A stretch of DNA of 64,000 bases from Trichopria drosophilae (Eukaryota; Arthropoda; Insecta; Hymenoptera; Diapriidae): the NCBI GenBank assembly GCA_030407085.1, contig CM059587.1:76683001-76747000 (forward strand), read 5' to 3'. Under the pieces are notes generated by a model that made no database searches, was not told the origin of the DNA, and saw only the letters and a list, made by a program, of their open reading frames with translations. Positions 1 to 10,033 of the stretch are shown here, in pieces; within the stretch, counting starts at the first letter, position 1; each line of letters starts with the position of its first letter. A program made the position numbers and the translations under genes.

Positions 1-321
1 TCCTTTCACTTTTATTTATTTTAGTACAATTTTCTTCTATGTATTTCTCGTTTCTCTTTTTCTACTGCTCGGAACTAATAATTCTTCAATTTTTTTTCAG
101 CGTGTTTCTATATTCTTTTTGATGTAACTCGTCGCTTTCTTTCCTTCTTTTTTTACTATTCTCTTTGTACCTTATTTATTTTCTTCATTTCTAATGCCGG
201 TTCTCCATTTTTTTTAACTTTGATCAGTTTTTTCTGCTCTTTATAAGTTCATTTTCTTCCTTCGCCTTTGCTTCTATCAAATTCCTTTCACTTTTATTTA
301 TTTTAGTACAATTTTCTTCCA
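1..321. repeat. Direct repeat, two copies about 282 bp apart
   Basis: A block of about 37 bases beginning TCCTTTCACTTTTATTTATT recurs almost unchanged at 1-38 and 283-320. The similarity fades over the next 40 bases (both continue with a T/C-rich stretch). The whole interval is pyrimidine-rich on the + strand. Because the first copy starts at the window edge, this may be the end of a tandem array with a 282 bp period lying upstream. It sits in the intron (or upstream part) before the first visible exon. No coding potential is seen. Confidence 0.6.
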
Positions 322-691
322 CATAGTTCTCCTTTCTGCCGTACTTGTTCTAATAGAAGTCCAACCATATCAAATTAGAAATGTATTTTGTTGAATATGT
401 AATTGAACTTTACATATTTTTATAAGTACATCCGTAGTACTATATCGACTATTTTCAATTGCAATTTAAAATAGATATTTAGCTACCCGAAAAGCATTAG
501 AAAGCAATTTCTTAGAAAATATAATTCGAAAATAATCATGGGGAAAGCATTTTCCTGAAATTTTTAAAACACATTATTTTCCATTAAACATATAATATTG
601 TCCTTTTCTTTAATGTTATTAAAAATATATTTTTTATAAATAAAATCGATTTTCACTTGAGTTTTTATATTCAATTGTTCTTTTTTTCTAG
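322..691 (+). other. End of the intron preceding the first visible exon
   Basis: AT-rich sequence without recognisable genes. It ends in a good polypyrimidine tract and the acceptor TTTTTTTCTAG at 681-691, which fixes the start of the first exon at 692. The intron's donor lies outside the window. Confidence 0.6.
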
Positions 692-935
692 GTGACGAGA
701 TGGCAAAAGTACAAGGGGTCGTGACGGAGGACGGTCTGTTCGACGGTACAGTTGTGACGGGATTCGAGGAATATTATATCGAGCCGACAAGCAGATATTT
801 GCCCGGAGACGCGGACACGTCGCCGCCGTACCACACAATAGCCTATCGTACTTCCGACGTCGAATCCCCACCGCAGCCTTTACGTTGTGCCAGCCACGAC
901 CTACGAGAAGGCACTTTGAATGAAACTATTGATAG
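692..935 (+). CDS. kuz: ADAM10/Kuzbanian-type metalloprotease, exon a (prodomain)
   Basis: An internal exon encoding about 80 residues of the prodomain. It is bounded by an acceptor at 690-691 and a donor GTATGG at 936. It enters with two bases of a split codon and leaves with AG of a split Arg codon. The segment EDGLFDGTVVTGFEEYYIEP matches the known ADAM10 prodomain pattern of a small beta-strand block ending in YxEP. Further on, PLRCASHD carries a lone Cys in the context where ADAM10 has its cysteine-switch residue (CADHS in vertebrates), which keeps the zymogen inactive by contacting the zinc. LNET near the end is an N-glycosylation sequon. The first ATG in the frame (700) is internal, not the protein start: the signal peptide and early prodomain must be upstream of the window. 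GC content is clearly above that of the flanking introns. Confidence 0.88.
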
Positions 936-1705
936 GTATGGAATACAAATCTTAATGTTACCATGTCAAAATGTTACCATTTTTTTTTTCATTTCAAACT
1001 CGAAAATCACTTTGAAGCAGTAGAATTAATTGGTACTTTCAAAACAAAAAATATATCATAAAGCTGTAATATAGATAGAACAATTTGGACCTTTCAGAAT
1101 GATCACAGGGCTGACAGTTACTGATTTTTCGTGGTTGCTTTTTTGAGGCTCACGAACTAAACCGCATAACGTCGCTTCATGCACCTTATGCCTCCCACCA
1201 CAGTCCCGTATTCTCCTTCTCTTTTCTTCTTCCACTAACACGGGGAGTGAAGACGTGAAAGTATGATTTTCATGTGAACGGATATAACAGGAAGTGGAGG
1301 CGCAAGGTGCATGAAGCGACATCATGCGGATTAGTTTATCTCATCGAAACTTGCCTTAAAACACTTGAAGCAAGTTTCCATATCATTGCATGAGACGGGT
1401 TGAAGTTTCTACAATTTGTTTTATATTCTTCTTCATAAAAGCGTTTAATATTTTTATTTATAAATAATTTGTTTAATGATAAAATTTAAAGGATTTTACA
1501 AATTTCAAATCGACATTTTTATGAATTTCCCCAGTATATTTCTTTTATTCCAATGATTTGAGGAACACCTGGATAGGCGAAGCATTTTTCAATTAAAATT
1601 TTTATGGCATTACATACAATTTTATTTGAAAATCGATTTCGTTTGAAATTTTATGAAAAAGTATGTGTTTCCAAATGAAATTCAAAATTTACAATGTCGT
1701 TACAG
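936..1705 (+). other. Intron a-b (770 bp), contains a dispersed repeat
   Basis: GT..AG intron between the first two visible exons: donor GTATGG at 936, acceptor TTACAG at 1700-1705. Its middle third is the GC-richer repeat described at 1100-1400; the remainder is AT-rich with nothing recognisable. Confidence 0.8.
1100..1400. repeat. Dispersed repeat of about 300 bp with inverted arms; second copy at 17225
   Basis: This block shares several stretches with 17225-17520 in the same orientation: CGAACTAAACC(G/A)CATA, then TGCCTCCCACCACA, then a T/C-rich run, and finally AGCTTGCCT-like and GATGCAATGG/CATTGCATGA-like words. Internally, 1150-1185 and 1305-1340 are inverted copies around GTCGCTTCATGCACC / GGTGCATGAAGCGAC, so the element can fold. 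The minus-strand open frame here is an accident of the repeat, since both copies give related peptides but no recognisable protein. Family unknown; probably a non-autonomous transposon. Confidence 0.6.
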
Positions 1706-1855
1706 GCTTTCACGATCATTGAATGGAACGACGCCGGCACTTTTCGAACACCTTTTTGACAACGAAGTACAACGACACAGCAGCTATTACTCGAAAGAAC
1801 CAGAACGGAAAATGGGAATTTCCCCGCAAAAATCTGATGCTGACTTTCTGCATAG
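1706..1855 (+). CDS. kuz: ADAM10/Kuzbanian-type metalloprotease, exon b (prodomain, C-terminal part)
   Basis: An exon of 150 bases whose acceptor (TTACAG at 1700-1705) completes the split Arg codon from the previous exon. It ends in CATAG before donor GTATTG, again splitting an Arg codon. It encodes about 50 residues linking the cysteine-switch region to the convertase site, with a sequon at LNGT and a polar middle rich in Ser, Glu, Lys and Gln. This prodomain linker is the least conserved part of ADAM10 proteins, so I place it mainly by frame continuity, splice sites and position, not by motif. Length is a multiple of three, so skipping it would keep the frame. Confidence 0.8.
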
Positions 1856-3311
1856 GTATTGTTATGTTCGATTCACTACCTCGCTTCTTCGAACTAATGT
1901 AGTTCGGGTTTATTCGACCATAAATATTTCACTGTTCAAGGAGATCGATGGGATTCCAAAAACACGAGTATAGTACTAAAAAACACTAAAATTATAGATT
2001 CCGACAATTTGACATAACTATCGAGAATTTTGGAATAAATTTCTGTTTTTATCTTTACGTAATTTATCACCGAGTTGAACGATGAATTAATTTATTACCT
2101 TTATCAATTTCAGTACCGCCTCTTATATTGCTTTAGTTTTAACGTTTTTCTTCTTTTTTGCGGACTTTTGCATTTTTTCATTGTTTAATATTCCATTTGC
2201 AAAATTAATAGAATTCTTTTTATTTATATCATTCAATTCTTCATAGCTAAATCCTTCCGCGTCGATACGTTCCCCACGTCTGATTTATTTCATTCGTTCC
2301 ATTGGTTCCATTTATTCCAACCCTGTCACTTGGTCTATTTATTACAGCCACTCTATGCATTTCATTCATTTCAATTAGTAATGAATATTGTGAATCTACT
2401 CCATTTCATTAACTCAATATATGTTCTTTATTTATTGTACAAAGCTTGTAGTTTTGAAAATTAATTTTATTTGATTATATACTTTCTGTAATTATTTTGT
2501 GTTTAACCTCTCTTTACAATGTTAGAAATTCGTTCATAAGATTTAGTAATAGATTCGGCTCTTTGAATTAAGAGTCAGAGTATTCAATGTAGTTACATCT
2601 ACTCCCGCTAGGCGTCGTCATGTCTCGTAATCCAACATGTTATTCCCTTTAGAGAAATTAGTTTCCGTTTTGTACACAACCTTTAAAATACGTGTATTTA
2701 AACAGTAAACAGACATTTATTGAAGTTCTGAAAACGATAATTCTTTAGGATTGAAAAGAATTAGTAGGGATATAAAAGTATTCATAAGAATAGGTTGCAA
2801 TGCGTAAAATAGTACTTCATACACCGTTTTCATAAAACAATTTTGTATACAGAATTATGAAAATGAATTTTTGTAACATAAGCGCGGCACCGTGAGAACT
2901 CCTGTCAGCGCAGATGGTGGCGCTTGCGTCGTACGTGAGTGAAGTGACCCTTCACGCACTAGTTACAAAAAATACTGGTTTCAACTTCAGGTAGTGATTT
3001 CTGTTTACTTATTTTATTACTATTTTTCTATAAATGATTAATAACCTACGTCTGTCATTTGAAGGCACAAACTGACTCATTTATACTAACATTCGGAGAT
3101 TTAAAAGTTAAAATGTAAATCAATAAGGTACCTAAAACATTGATAAAAGATCTAAAACATGAAATAATCAAATCTCAGCTAAATCCAGAAAAATGAGATT
3201 GAATCAGAAGGGGCAAAAACAAAAACCCTCGACATTCATTAAGTTTCTTTAGTAAAAAAGGATTAAAAAGTAGGAAATTAATTAACGAACATGAATGGCC
3301 TGTTTCTGCAG
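1856..3311 (+). other. Intron b-c (1.46 kb)
   Basis: GT..AG intron: donor GTATTG at 1856, acceptor TTTCTGCAG ending at 3311. It is AT-rich apart from a short GC-richer patch at 2880-2945, which includes a small hairpin (GTGAGTGAAG / CCTTCACGCAC, 2934-2961). No genes or longer repeats seen. Confidence 0.8.
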
Positions 3312-3493
3312 GTTGTACGAGAAGCACACGAGGCACATACGTAAACGGGCAACTGTGGATCCACGGAAAACGACGTGTATGCTCTATCTTCAGGCCGATC
3401 ATCAGTTCTTCGCGCGATACGGCACGGAGGAGGCTTGCATCGAAGTTATGACCAGACACGTGCAGAAAGTCAACTCGATCTACAAGCACACAG
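3312..3493 (+). CDS. kuz: ADAM10/Kuzbanian-type metalloprotease, exon c (convertase site and start of catalytic domain)
   Basis: An exon encoding about 60 residues. It begins with the end of the prodomain and the basic run RHIRKR, a plausible furin-type convertase site in the position of the vertebrate ADAM10 RKKR site. The mature protein would start at ATVD. Then comes the first beta strand of the reprolysin fold, TCMLYLQADHQFFARYGT, matching the ADAM10 pattern C-x-L-Y-x-Q-x-D-H-x-F-F. It closes with HVQKVNSIYKHT, the start of the helix before the NISFM-type strand. Borders: acceptor TTCTGCAG ending at 3311, donor GTGGGT at 3494. Phase: completes an Arg codon, leaves one base (G) for the next exon. 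Confidence 0.93.
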
Positions 3494-3825
3494 GTGGGTG
3501 TTTCCAGGCCCGATAATGAGCCAGTTTAATGCGTTTACTTATGATAATTCCCTAATTGAGGAGCCACCGTCGTTGGGTACACCAGCGCCGCTTTATTTTT
3601 GTCGCACGCCCTTATCTCACAAGACATAAATATTCATAGTTTGTTATCTTTGATGTATAAGCCCTTGCATTAATTATATTATAGAATGCTCGTTTAGTGT
3701 CGTGCCTTGACGTGTCTTTAGAGTATCTAACCAAAATGTCGGTTCATAGTTTATGTAAACTAGGTTGGTATAATTTTTTGATAAATGAAAAATTTTTTGG
3801 GATAATCGAAAAAAATGATAGTCTA
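3494..3825 (+). other. Start of the 12.7 kb intron c-d
   Basis: The donor GTGGGT lies at 3494 and the matching acceptor TTTTTTTCAG ends at 16170. This first part is unique-looking AT-rich sequence; nothing recognised. Confidence 0.6.
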
Positions 3826-4510
3826 AATAACTAACAAACATAACATTACCCCAACGATTAATGATCATTTGCAAGGCCAAATGTGTATTGAACGTTGTAT
3901 ACAGAAACATAAATAACGTAGAGGACATTTCAAGGTTAAATGAAAGTGAAGTAATAAGTTAACGAAACCTAACCTAAATAAGTCACGATCATTCTCAAGG
4001 TTAAAGCAAGTAATGTAGTATACAGAAAGAGGACTTCCAGAATATTTGACGGACCGTTGAAGGTCAAATATCGACGAATAACCAACGTATACTATGATAC
4101 TAAAATTTAACCTAAATAATTCATGATCAATTTCAATGTCTTAGAAAGTTGATTTTTAGATCAAAGAATATATAGATTAAAGAAGGGTGGTTCGTCGGCT
4201 ATATTTAAAGGTTACCTGAAGGTCAAATGCGGATGAAATTTTAACCTAAGCTAACCAAACGTAACTTAAAACAAATCATGATCCTTTTTACGAGCAAATA
4301 GTACATTTAGGTAAGGTGCTTTCAGAAAGAATAGGTTATACATCGAATATTTGACGGTCAGGCTAAGGTCAAGTGTAGATGAAATACAAACATGTACTAA
4401 TCCAACCTAGATAATCCATGATTGTTTTAAAGGTTAAAGTAAGGTAAACGTTTTATAAAGAAAGTGAGGTGGATTATATTTCAAGGTCCCGTGAAGGTCA
4501 ATTGCATCAA
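3826..4510. repeat. Degenerate tandem repeat, about five units of 124-155 bp
   Basis: A recurring block runs: (TA)ACCTAAATAA, then CATGATC-like, then TTTCAAGGTTAAA, then a spacer, then GAAGGTCAAAT-like with GATGAA. The GATC/GATT anchor falls at 3863, 3987, 4125, 4280 and 4420, giving intervals of 124, 138, 155 and 140. Units have diverged strongly by point changes and small indels, so this is an old array. It includes CCTAACCT, a word common in insect introns. No coding potential. Confidence 0.6.
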
Positions 4511-7046
4511 CATATTGGTTTATGTTCCTTCTTTGTTTTTGAACTTGTTTTAACCTTCATTTTTTTTGTAACTTTTTTTTTCCTTTGTATTTTAGCATAA
4601 TATTTTTAAAAATAAAGTACAAAATAATATTTCCACCATCAGACCATTGAAAATGTCAATCGAAAGTCTGTAAAAGGAAAAAATGTTTTAATAAGAACAT
4701 CGAAGGAAAAATTGTTCAATTGAATTCATCCTATCATTTTGGTTAATTAATGCATTTACTAACTATGAAATCGAATTGAAAGAAGTATCTAGGAATCTAA
4801 AACCAGTATACAGCCGAGAAAAGATTGATTTTAGAAACTTTGAAGTGTATCAAAACATTGACGTGCAATTGATCGCACTGGTAAAGAGGAGAGAAATTGA
4901 GAGTCTTTAAGTGGCTTGAGGTATTCAAATTGAAGAGGTTGGGCTATTTCTTGGTGGATTGTTTAGATATTGTATTTATTAATAAGAATTGAATGTTTGT
5001 AAAATAAATATAAAAGATATCGTAACAAATTTCAATTATACATAATTCAGCCAGATTCTTGATATCTTAAAAATATGATTAAATATGAAAAATATTCACT
5101 TTATTTGATTTTTAAAAAGAATTCTTTAAGTAAATTTTCAACAATCTTATACAGTTTTGTTAAATTTTGGTTTTCAATCTAAGATTTTTTTTCGATAATG
5201 TTTGTGTACGCAATTTATAATACTCAGTATTTATTGTTTTATGTAGGTATTAAATATTATGTTTCAAAATCTAGAAAGAAACAATAACTAATATTTTTCA
5301 GTGTACACAAATACTTTTAACGTAAAATAATTTACAAATTATCATAAACATTTATTTTGTATGACTATACGATAATTATTAGGTTATAAAAATTAATATC
5401 GGTCAATTATACGAATTATTATTCCTTCTTCAAATAATTGCATTTTTTTCTATTTATACATATAATTACTAATCGTATTAGCCTATGAGTAACGTCGGGC
5501 AGTGAGAATGATAAAATTAGCATCTTTTCATCACTAAAAAGATCCTTTTATTCGTTTCTTGGCTTAATTAATTCCATTTGCGCCGACGATGTCATCGATT
5601 TATTTCCGTTTTGTCTGGTTTTCTCATCGTTTTATGCATTAAGAAATAAAATCCTTAAGTCAATAAGCTATTACGTACGTATTTGGAGAATTTTAAATTT
5701 GTTATTTTCAAAATTTAAGGATTTGGTATACCTTTCCTCAGTTTTATCGCATTAACCCTTTAACGTAAAAATTTTCCTTTGTCAAGGTTTCCGATTCTAC
5801 GTCGCCGTGCTTGATATAAACAATAAATAAATCTCTATGATTTTATATCCAGGTATTTTTGTGTTTGCTCTTTCGATTGGTAACTTTTAAAGTGAAAACA
5901 AATCGAGCTTTAGGTTATTTTTGGGTTTTAAGTGAAAAAAATTCAAATTTTTTTGTTCATTTCTTTTGTAATTTAATATTTTTATATAAGCTGAAACGTA
6001 CTGAGATCGTCCAACTAATATCTTAACTTCAAAAAATTTATGTTGACGAGGTGAGTTAAAAATATAAAAAGTCGGAAAATGTTCAAAAATCAGTATTTCG
6101 TAATTTTTATTTAGATTTCTATATAGAAGTCAGAAAACGGCAGTATTAGTAGAACAAAATATATTCTATTTAAAAATATACAAAATATAGATTTTTCTGT
6201 ATTTCTTCATTGTGTTTTCATCGAAATTGAATAGAATTCAATATGTACAAAACATATTTACCATTGATCCTTTGCAGGGAGTTAATTTTTCAAATTCTCA
6301 CCACGTGGAGGTTAATGTTTATCAAGAATCTTTTTTTTTTGATCATTTTTTTGTGGTTGTAGTTATTAACTAATGTTTTATACATTTTTTAAATTATTAG
6401 TAACTATAACAAAAAAATACATTTGCTAATTTACCGACATTTCGTCCGTCTTTTTTAACTCATTTCATTGAGTAATAATTTGTTTAAGAGTATGATTTTG
6501 AAGTGCAGATATTAATTTCGACGTGAAAAAATCACAGAAAAATATGCATTTTTTCAATTAAAATCAAATAATAACCGATAAATCGAATATTTAAAATTTT
6601 AAACGTGTCGGCAATCTAAAGAGCACCCTAAAAAAATAAACGGGTATACAGTGTTAGAAATTTATTTATTGTTTTCATCAAGTACGACGTCGTTTAATCG
6701 GAGGCTATGACAAATTGCAATTATGACATTAAAGGGTTAAATTACATGATGAAATATAAAATATCGGACGAAGACCTCGGAATAAACAAAGTGCATACAC
6801 AAACAAATTTACTGCATTCATGGTTTTTATCAACACTTCTAATTACATATTTACATAGATATTTACGATAGCCTCAATTTTATATTTAATCCAGTAATTT
6901 AATTAATGAAAGTGTTATTACCTCATAATTATTTCATACGTTATATTTTCTCAGTGTGATTGTTTCACGATTTGTCTTTCGACTGGTATTTTATCGTTAT
7001 AAAGTTTGGACTTGAAATCGAATATCCATGATATTTAGTCATTTGA
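4511..7046. other. AT-rich intron sequence without recognisable features
   Basis: Homopolymer-rich, low-GC sequence between the tandem array and the large foldback element. I found no open frame resembling a known protein and no clear repeat pairing. Most of it is probably decayed intron sequence. Confidence 0.5.
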
Positions 7047-7430
7047 TACACGGAAAAAACAGTGGCATAAGAATTACGAAATAATGGAGTATTTTCTACT
7101 CCAGCGCTGGTGTAAAACATAGTGGCGTTGAATCTACGCCAAACTCTCGTAGTCGATACGCCAACCATGGCGTAGCATGATGTGTTGACGTTAATACCGC
7201 GCAAAATTGCCTCTTTTGATATGTTTACCGTGAGCTTGTTATTTTTATTTCAAATGAATGAATTATATACCAATTGTGTGTGAATATGTGTTATTTGTCT
7301 TTTTCCAGGTTAGTACATCTCAAATTAAGGTTTGAGGTTAACTGACCTGTCAAATAAAAAACCCATATTTTCTAAATCCTTCTTCCCATTCTCATTATTG
7401 CAATCTACAATTCAAGCCCTTTACATACTC

Positions 7431-7920
7431 AGGACATTTGAATTGAATTTACAGGATATGCATTTAAAAAAGTCAGAAACAAGGAAAATGATTCAACGAG
7501 GTTGGCCGTTGGATTTGAGAATTTAGTTTTTTTTAACATAAACCTGCATGATAAATATATCATACATATAAATACATATTAAAATCTTTCATATTTAATG
7601 TAAATAAATATAGAAAATGAAATCGAATTGAATGTACAGGACAGGCATTTAAAAATCTTAGAAGCATAGAAACCGTATCAATGAATTTTGTCGACGGATT
7701 GGAGAATTTGCTTATTTATTTATATAAACCATCATGGTACATATATCATACATATAAATACATATTAAAACCTTTTATGTTTATTGTAAATAAATAGAGT
7801 AATATAATTGGAATTGAATTTACAGGATATGGATTTAAAAAGTTTAAAAACAAAGAAAATGTTTCAAAGAGGTTTGTCGACAGATGGACTAATTTACTTA
7901 ATTTTGTTAATGTATAGGAA
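7431..7920. repeat. Tandem repeat inside the foldback, three units of about 185 bp
   Basis: The anchor TTGAAT(T/G)TACAGGA(T/C)A(T/G)G(C/G)ATTT occurs at about 7443, 7628 and 7814. Each unit continues through AATGAATTTTGTCGACGGATTGGAGAATTT-like sequence (variable) and an AT-rich tail with CATACATATAAATACATATTAAAA in the first two units. The second unit is closely matched in inverted orientation by 7965-8085, forming a smaller hairpin inside the larger palindrome. The array interrupts the left arm only. Confidence 0.7.
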
Positions 7921-8392
7921 TGGTGGTCCTAAATGAAATACGTATTTTCTGATACTTTAAGATATCTACCATGCAGGTTTATATAAATAAATAGGCAAAT
8001 TATCCAATCCGTCAACAAAATTCATTGATACGGTTTCTATGCTTCCAAGATTTTTAAATGCCTGTCCTGTACATTCAATTCAATTTCATTCACTACATTT
8101 ATTTATAGTATACGATATAAGAATTTAAGTCAGCTAATTCCTCTTTTCGATGGGAGTTTTATCATTCATATAAGAAAGTACAATATAGGCTGCAAATTGT
8201 GATAAAGATATGTTATTAATTACATTTTGCACTCTTTAAAAGTAATATTATTAGTTTGGTACTCATCGGTTACTTCTTTTCCAGAAAAAATGCATTTTTT
8301 GTTTCTTCGTCGAAAGTCCACTCGGAGCCCAATTTCACCAGTGTTTTGTATTAACTTTTTCACTACCTTAAAAGTAACTAATTGATATCAAA

Positions 8393-9311
8393 CTACTTGG
8401 AATAGCTTCAGAAGAGTAAAATCTACCAAGTTTCATGGTTGTACTAGAATTTTTAGCACAATTTCCATTTTTATGGGCTTTAACCAAACCTGATAAAAAA
8501 CAGTTGCTTGGTATGCAATAAAAATTGAAATTGTGCTAAAAATTCTAATATAACCATGATACTTGGTAGATTTTGCTCTTCTGAAACTATTCCAAGTAGT
8601 TTGATATCAATCAATTGTTTTTAAGGTGGTGAAAAAGTTAATACAACATTTTGATGAAATACGACTGTGAGTGGACTTTTCACAAAGTAACAAGATATGC
8701 ATTTTGTATTAACTTTTTCAACATTAAAAACAATTGATTGACATCAAACTACTTGGAATAGTTTCAGAAGAATAAAATCTACCAAGTTTCATAGTTATAT
8801 TCGAATTTTTAGCACAATTTCCATTTTTATATGATTTAACCAAACCTCTTAAAAACAGTTGCTTGGTATGCAATAAAAATTGAAATTATGCTAAAAATTC
8901 TAATATAAACATGAAACTTGGTAGGGTTTGCTCTTCTGGAACTATTACAAGTAGTTTGGTATCAATGAGTTGCTTTTCAGTCAATGAAAAAGTTAATACA
9001 AAATGCATTTTTTGTTTCTTTGTGAAAAGTCCACTCGCAGTCGTATTTCATCAAAATGTTGTATTAACTTTTTCACCACCTTAAAAACAATTGATTGATA
9101 TCAAACTACTTGGAATAGTTTCAGAAGAGCAAAATCTACCAAGTATCATGGTATATTAGAATTTTTAGCACAATTTCAATTTTTATTGCATACCAAGCAA
9201 CTGTTTTTTATCAGGTTTGGTTAAAGCACATAAAAATGGAAATTGTGCTAAAAATTCTAGTACAACCATGAAATTTGGTAGATTTTACTCTTCTGAAACT
9301 ATTCCAAGTAG
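8393..9311. repeat. Six copies of a ~100 bp unit in strictly alternating orientation
   Basis: The unit begins CTACTTGGAATAGTTTCAGA and continues through ATCTACCAAGTTTCAT to GAATTTTTAGCACAATTTCC. It appears at 8393 (+), 8588 (-), 8749 (+), 8942 (-), 9106 (+) and 9300 (-), so the centre of the element is a train of hairpins nested inside the outer palindrome. Copies flanking the centre retain GTGGACTTTTC/GAAAAGTCCAC segments. Some copies carry small differences (for example TTCCATTTTTATG versus TTCAATTTTTATT), so they are not all equally recent. Confidence 0.75.
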
Positions 9312-10033
9312 TTTGATATCAATTAGTTACTTTTAAGGTAGTGAAAAAGTTAATACAAAACACTGGCGAAATTGGGCTCCGAGTGGACTTTCGACGAAGA
9401 AACAAAAAATGCATTTTTTCTGGAAAAGAAGCAACCGATGAGTACCAAACTAATAATATTACTTTTAAAGAGTGCAAAATGTAATTAATAACATATCTTT
9501 AACACAATTTGCAGCCTATATTGTACTTTCTTATATGAATGATAAAACTCCCATCGAAAAAAGGAATTAGCTGACTTAAATTCTTATATCGTATACTATA
9601 AATAAATGTAGTGAATGAAATTGAATTGATTGTACAGGACAAGCATTTAAAAATGTATGTAAAGGGCTTGAATTGTAGATTGCAATAATGAGAATGGGAA
9701 GAAGGATTTAGAAAATATGGGTTTTTTATTTGACAGGTCAGTTAACCTCAAACCTTAATTTGAGATGTACTAACCTGGAAAAAGACAAATAACACATATT
9801 CACACACAATTGGTATATAATTCATTCATTTGAAATAAAAATAACAAGCTCACGGTAAACATATCAAAAGAGGCAATTTTGCGCGGTATTAACGTCAACA
9901 CATGCTACGCCATGGTTGGCGTATCGACTACGAGAGCTTGGCGTAGATTCAACGCCACTATGTTTTACACCAGCGCTGGAGTGGAAAATACCCCATTATT
10001 TCGTAATTCTTACGCCACTGTTTTTTCCGTGTA

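Larger units (their letters stand above)
7047..10033. mobile_element. Non-autonomous foldback element of about 3 kb with long terminal inverted repeats
   Basis: The ends are inverted copies: TACACGGAAAAAACAGTGGC at 7047 and its complement ending at 10033. The outer arms 7047-7430 and 9650-10033 pair almost perfectly over roughly 380 bp. A second pair, 8050-8520 with 9190-9655, continues the palindrome, so on the right side the arm is unbroken while on the left it is interrupted by 7431-8049. Near each end are several TACGCCA/TGGCGTA words in both orientations, the layout expected of transposase-binding subterminal repeats. A flanking TA is possible (Tc1/mariner-like target site), but it cannot be told apart from the terminus itself. 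No transposase frame is present. The two mirror-image short open frames at the ends are the same inverted repeat read outward or inward, not genes. Confidence 0.85.
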
